From the NCBI GenBank assembly GCA_016291475.1, contig JAEEXJ010000053.1, positions 1 to 22,784 on the forward strand: DNA of 22,784 nucleotides, given 5' to 3'. The notes under the pieces were generated by a model. That model saw only the letters and a list, made by a program, of their open reading frames with translations. It ran no database searches and was not told the DNA's origin. This DNA comes from Lachnospiraceae bacterium. GTDB taxonomy: Bacteria; Bacillota_A; Clostridia; Lachnospirales; Lachnospiraceae. The translations under genes were made by a program, and so were the position numbers. Shown here piece after piece: positions 22,376-22,784 of this stretch (positions are counted from its first letter, which is position 1; each line of letters starts with the position of its first letter).

Positions 22376-22784
22376 ATGGGTAAAGGTGCAATAATAGCAA
22401 TTATAGTTTTAGTAGTATTTATCGTACTTCTCATCGTTCTTTACTTCGTAGGTAAGAAGATGCAGAAGAGACAGGATGAGAATAATGCGCTGTTACAGGC
22501 AAACAAGCAGTACGTAACAATGCTGATCATCGATAAGAAGAGAATGAAGATCAAGGATGCGGGCCTTCCCCAGATGGTACTGGACCAGACGCCGAAAGCG
22601 CTGAGAGGTTCCAAGATGCCGATAATCAAGGCTAAGATCGGTCCCCAGATAATGTCACTGATCTGCGAAGAGAAGATCTTCGACGAAGTTCCCGTCAAGA
22701 AGGAAGTCAAAGCGGCCGTAAGCGGTATCTACGTACTCGAGGTCAAGGGCCTCCACGGTAAGAAAGAAACCGAAGTCGTCAAGA
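22376..22784 (+). CDS. Membrane-anchored protein, incomplete at the window edge
   Basis: The only long plus-strand gene at this end; at least 136 codons are visible and it continues past the window. Residues 5-26 form one membrane helix (AIIAIIVLVVFIVLLIVLYF), followed by a basic stretch KKMQKRQ, so the rest should lie in the cytoplasm. That part is lysine-rich with a repeated pattern of K and hydrophobic residues (MLIIDKKRMKIKDAG, MPIIKAKIGPQIM). I do not recognise the family. AAAGAGGT precedes the ATG by 5 bases. Confidence 0.75.
   Translation, partial: MGKGAIIAIIVLVVFIVLLIVLYFVGKKMQKRQDENNALLQANKQYVTMLIIDKKRMKIKDAGLPQMVLDQTPKALRGSKMPIIKAKIGPQIMSLICEEKIFDEVPVKKEVKAAVSGIYVLEVKGLHGKKETEVVK

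Noticed and set aside
1..22784. Looked for CRISPR arrays, tRNA or rRNA genes and riboswitches.
   Set aside because: No regularly spaced repeats, cloverleaf-like segments or known riboswitch cores were found by eye.

Overview
The window looks like the chromosome of a motile anaerobic Firmicute of the Lachnospiraceae (Butyrivibrio/Roseburia-like). The main evidence is the late flagellar operon flgM-flgN-flgK-flgK-flgL-fliW-csrA, together with greA-lysS, asnS and a trigger-factor-like lipoprotein. This is inferred from gene order and protein character; no search was run. Nearly all genes lie on the minus strand.

Left half (1-9.9 kb) is accessory. It holds a thiazoline-carboxylate-hydrolase-like gene, a GNAT acetyltransferase divergent from a C-terminally short TetR regulator, and a four-gene operon of two half-size ABC exporters plus two small related membrane proteins. 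A second TetR gene, a 48-codon small gene and an alpha/beta hydrolase with a suspected 5' frameshift follow. Last comes a cysteine-rich MarR / ArsN-like acetyltransferase / DUF5714 operon. Three sites of the form GTTAGC-N4-GCTAAC (one with a single mismatch) precede the hydrolase-like gene, the ABC operon and an unseen gene off the left edge, which suggests one shared regulon. A fragment of an IS3-family transposase with one surviving end marks the border with the core genome.

Right half (10-22.8 kb) is core. greA-lysS has a strong SigA promoter and lysS uses a TTG start. The flagellar operon starts at a sigma-28 promoter before flgM and ends at a good terminator after csrA. It carries two tandem, diverged flgK genes and an unusually long flgL. 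asnS, an FKBP/trigger-factor-like lipoprotein and the start of a divergent membrane-anchored protein complete the window.

The most interesting signal is post-transcriptional. The 81-base gap before flgL holds three small inverted repeats, each displaying GGA, plus a GGA in the ribosome binding site. One repeat contains ACAAGGATGT, close to the known CsrA consensus. A GGA-loop hairpin also precedes the flgM ribosome binding site. Since csrA and its antagonist fliW are the last genes of this operon, the layout suggests CsrA/FliW feedback on the operon that encodes them.
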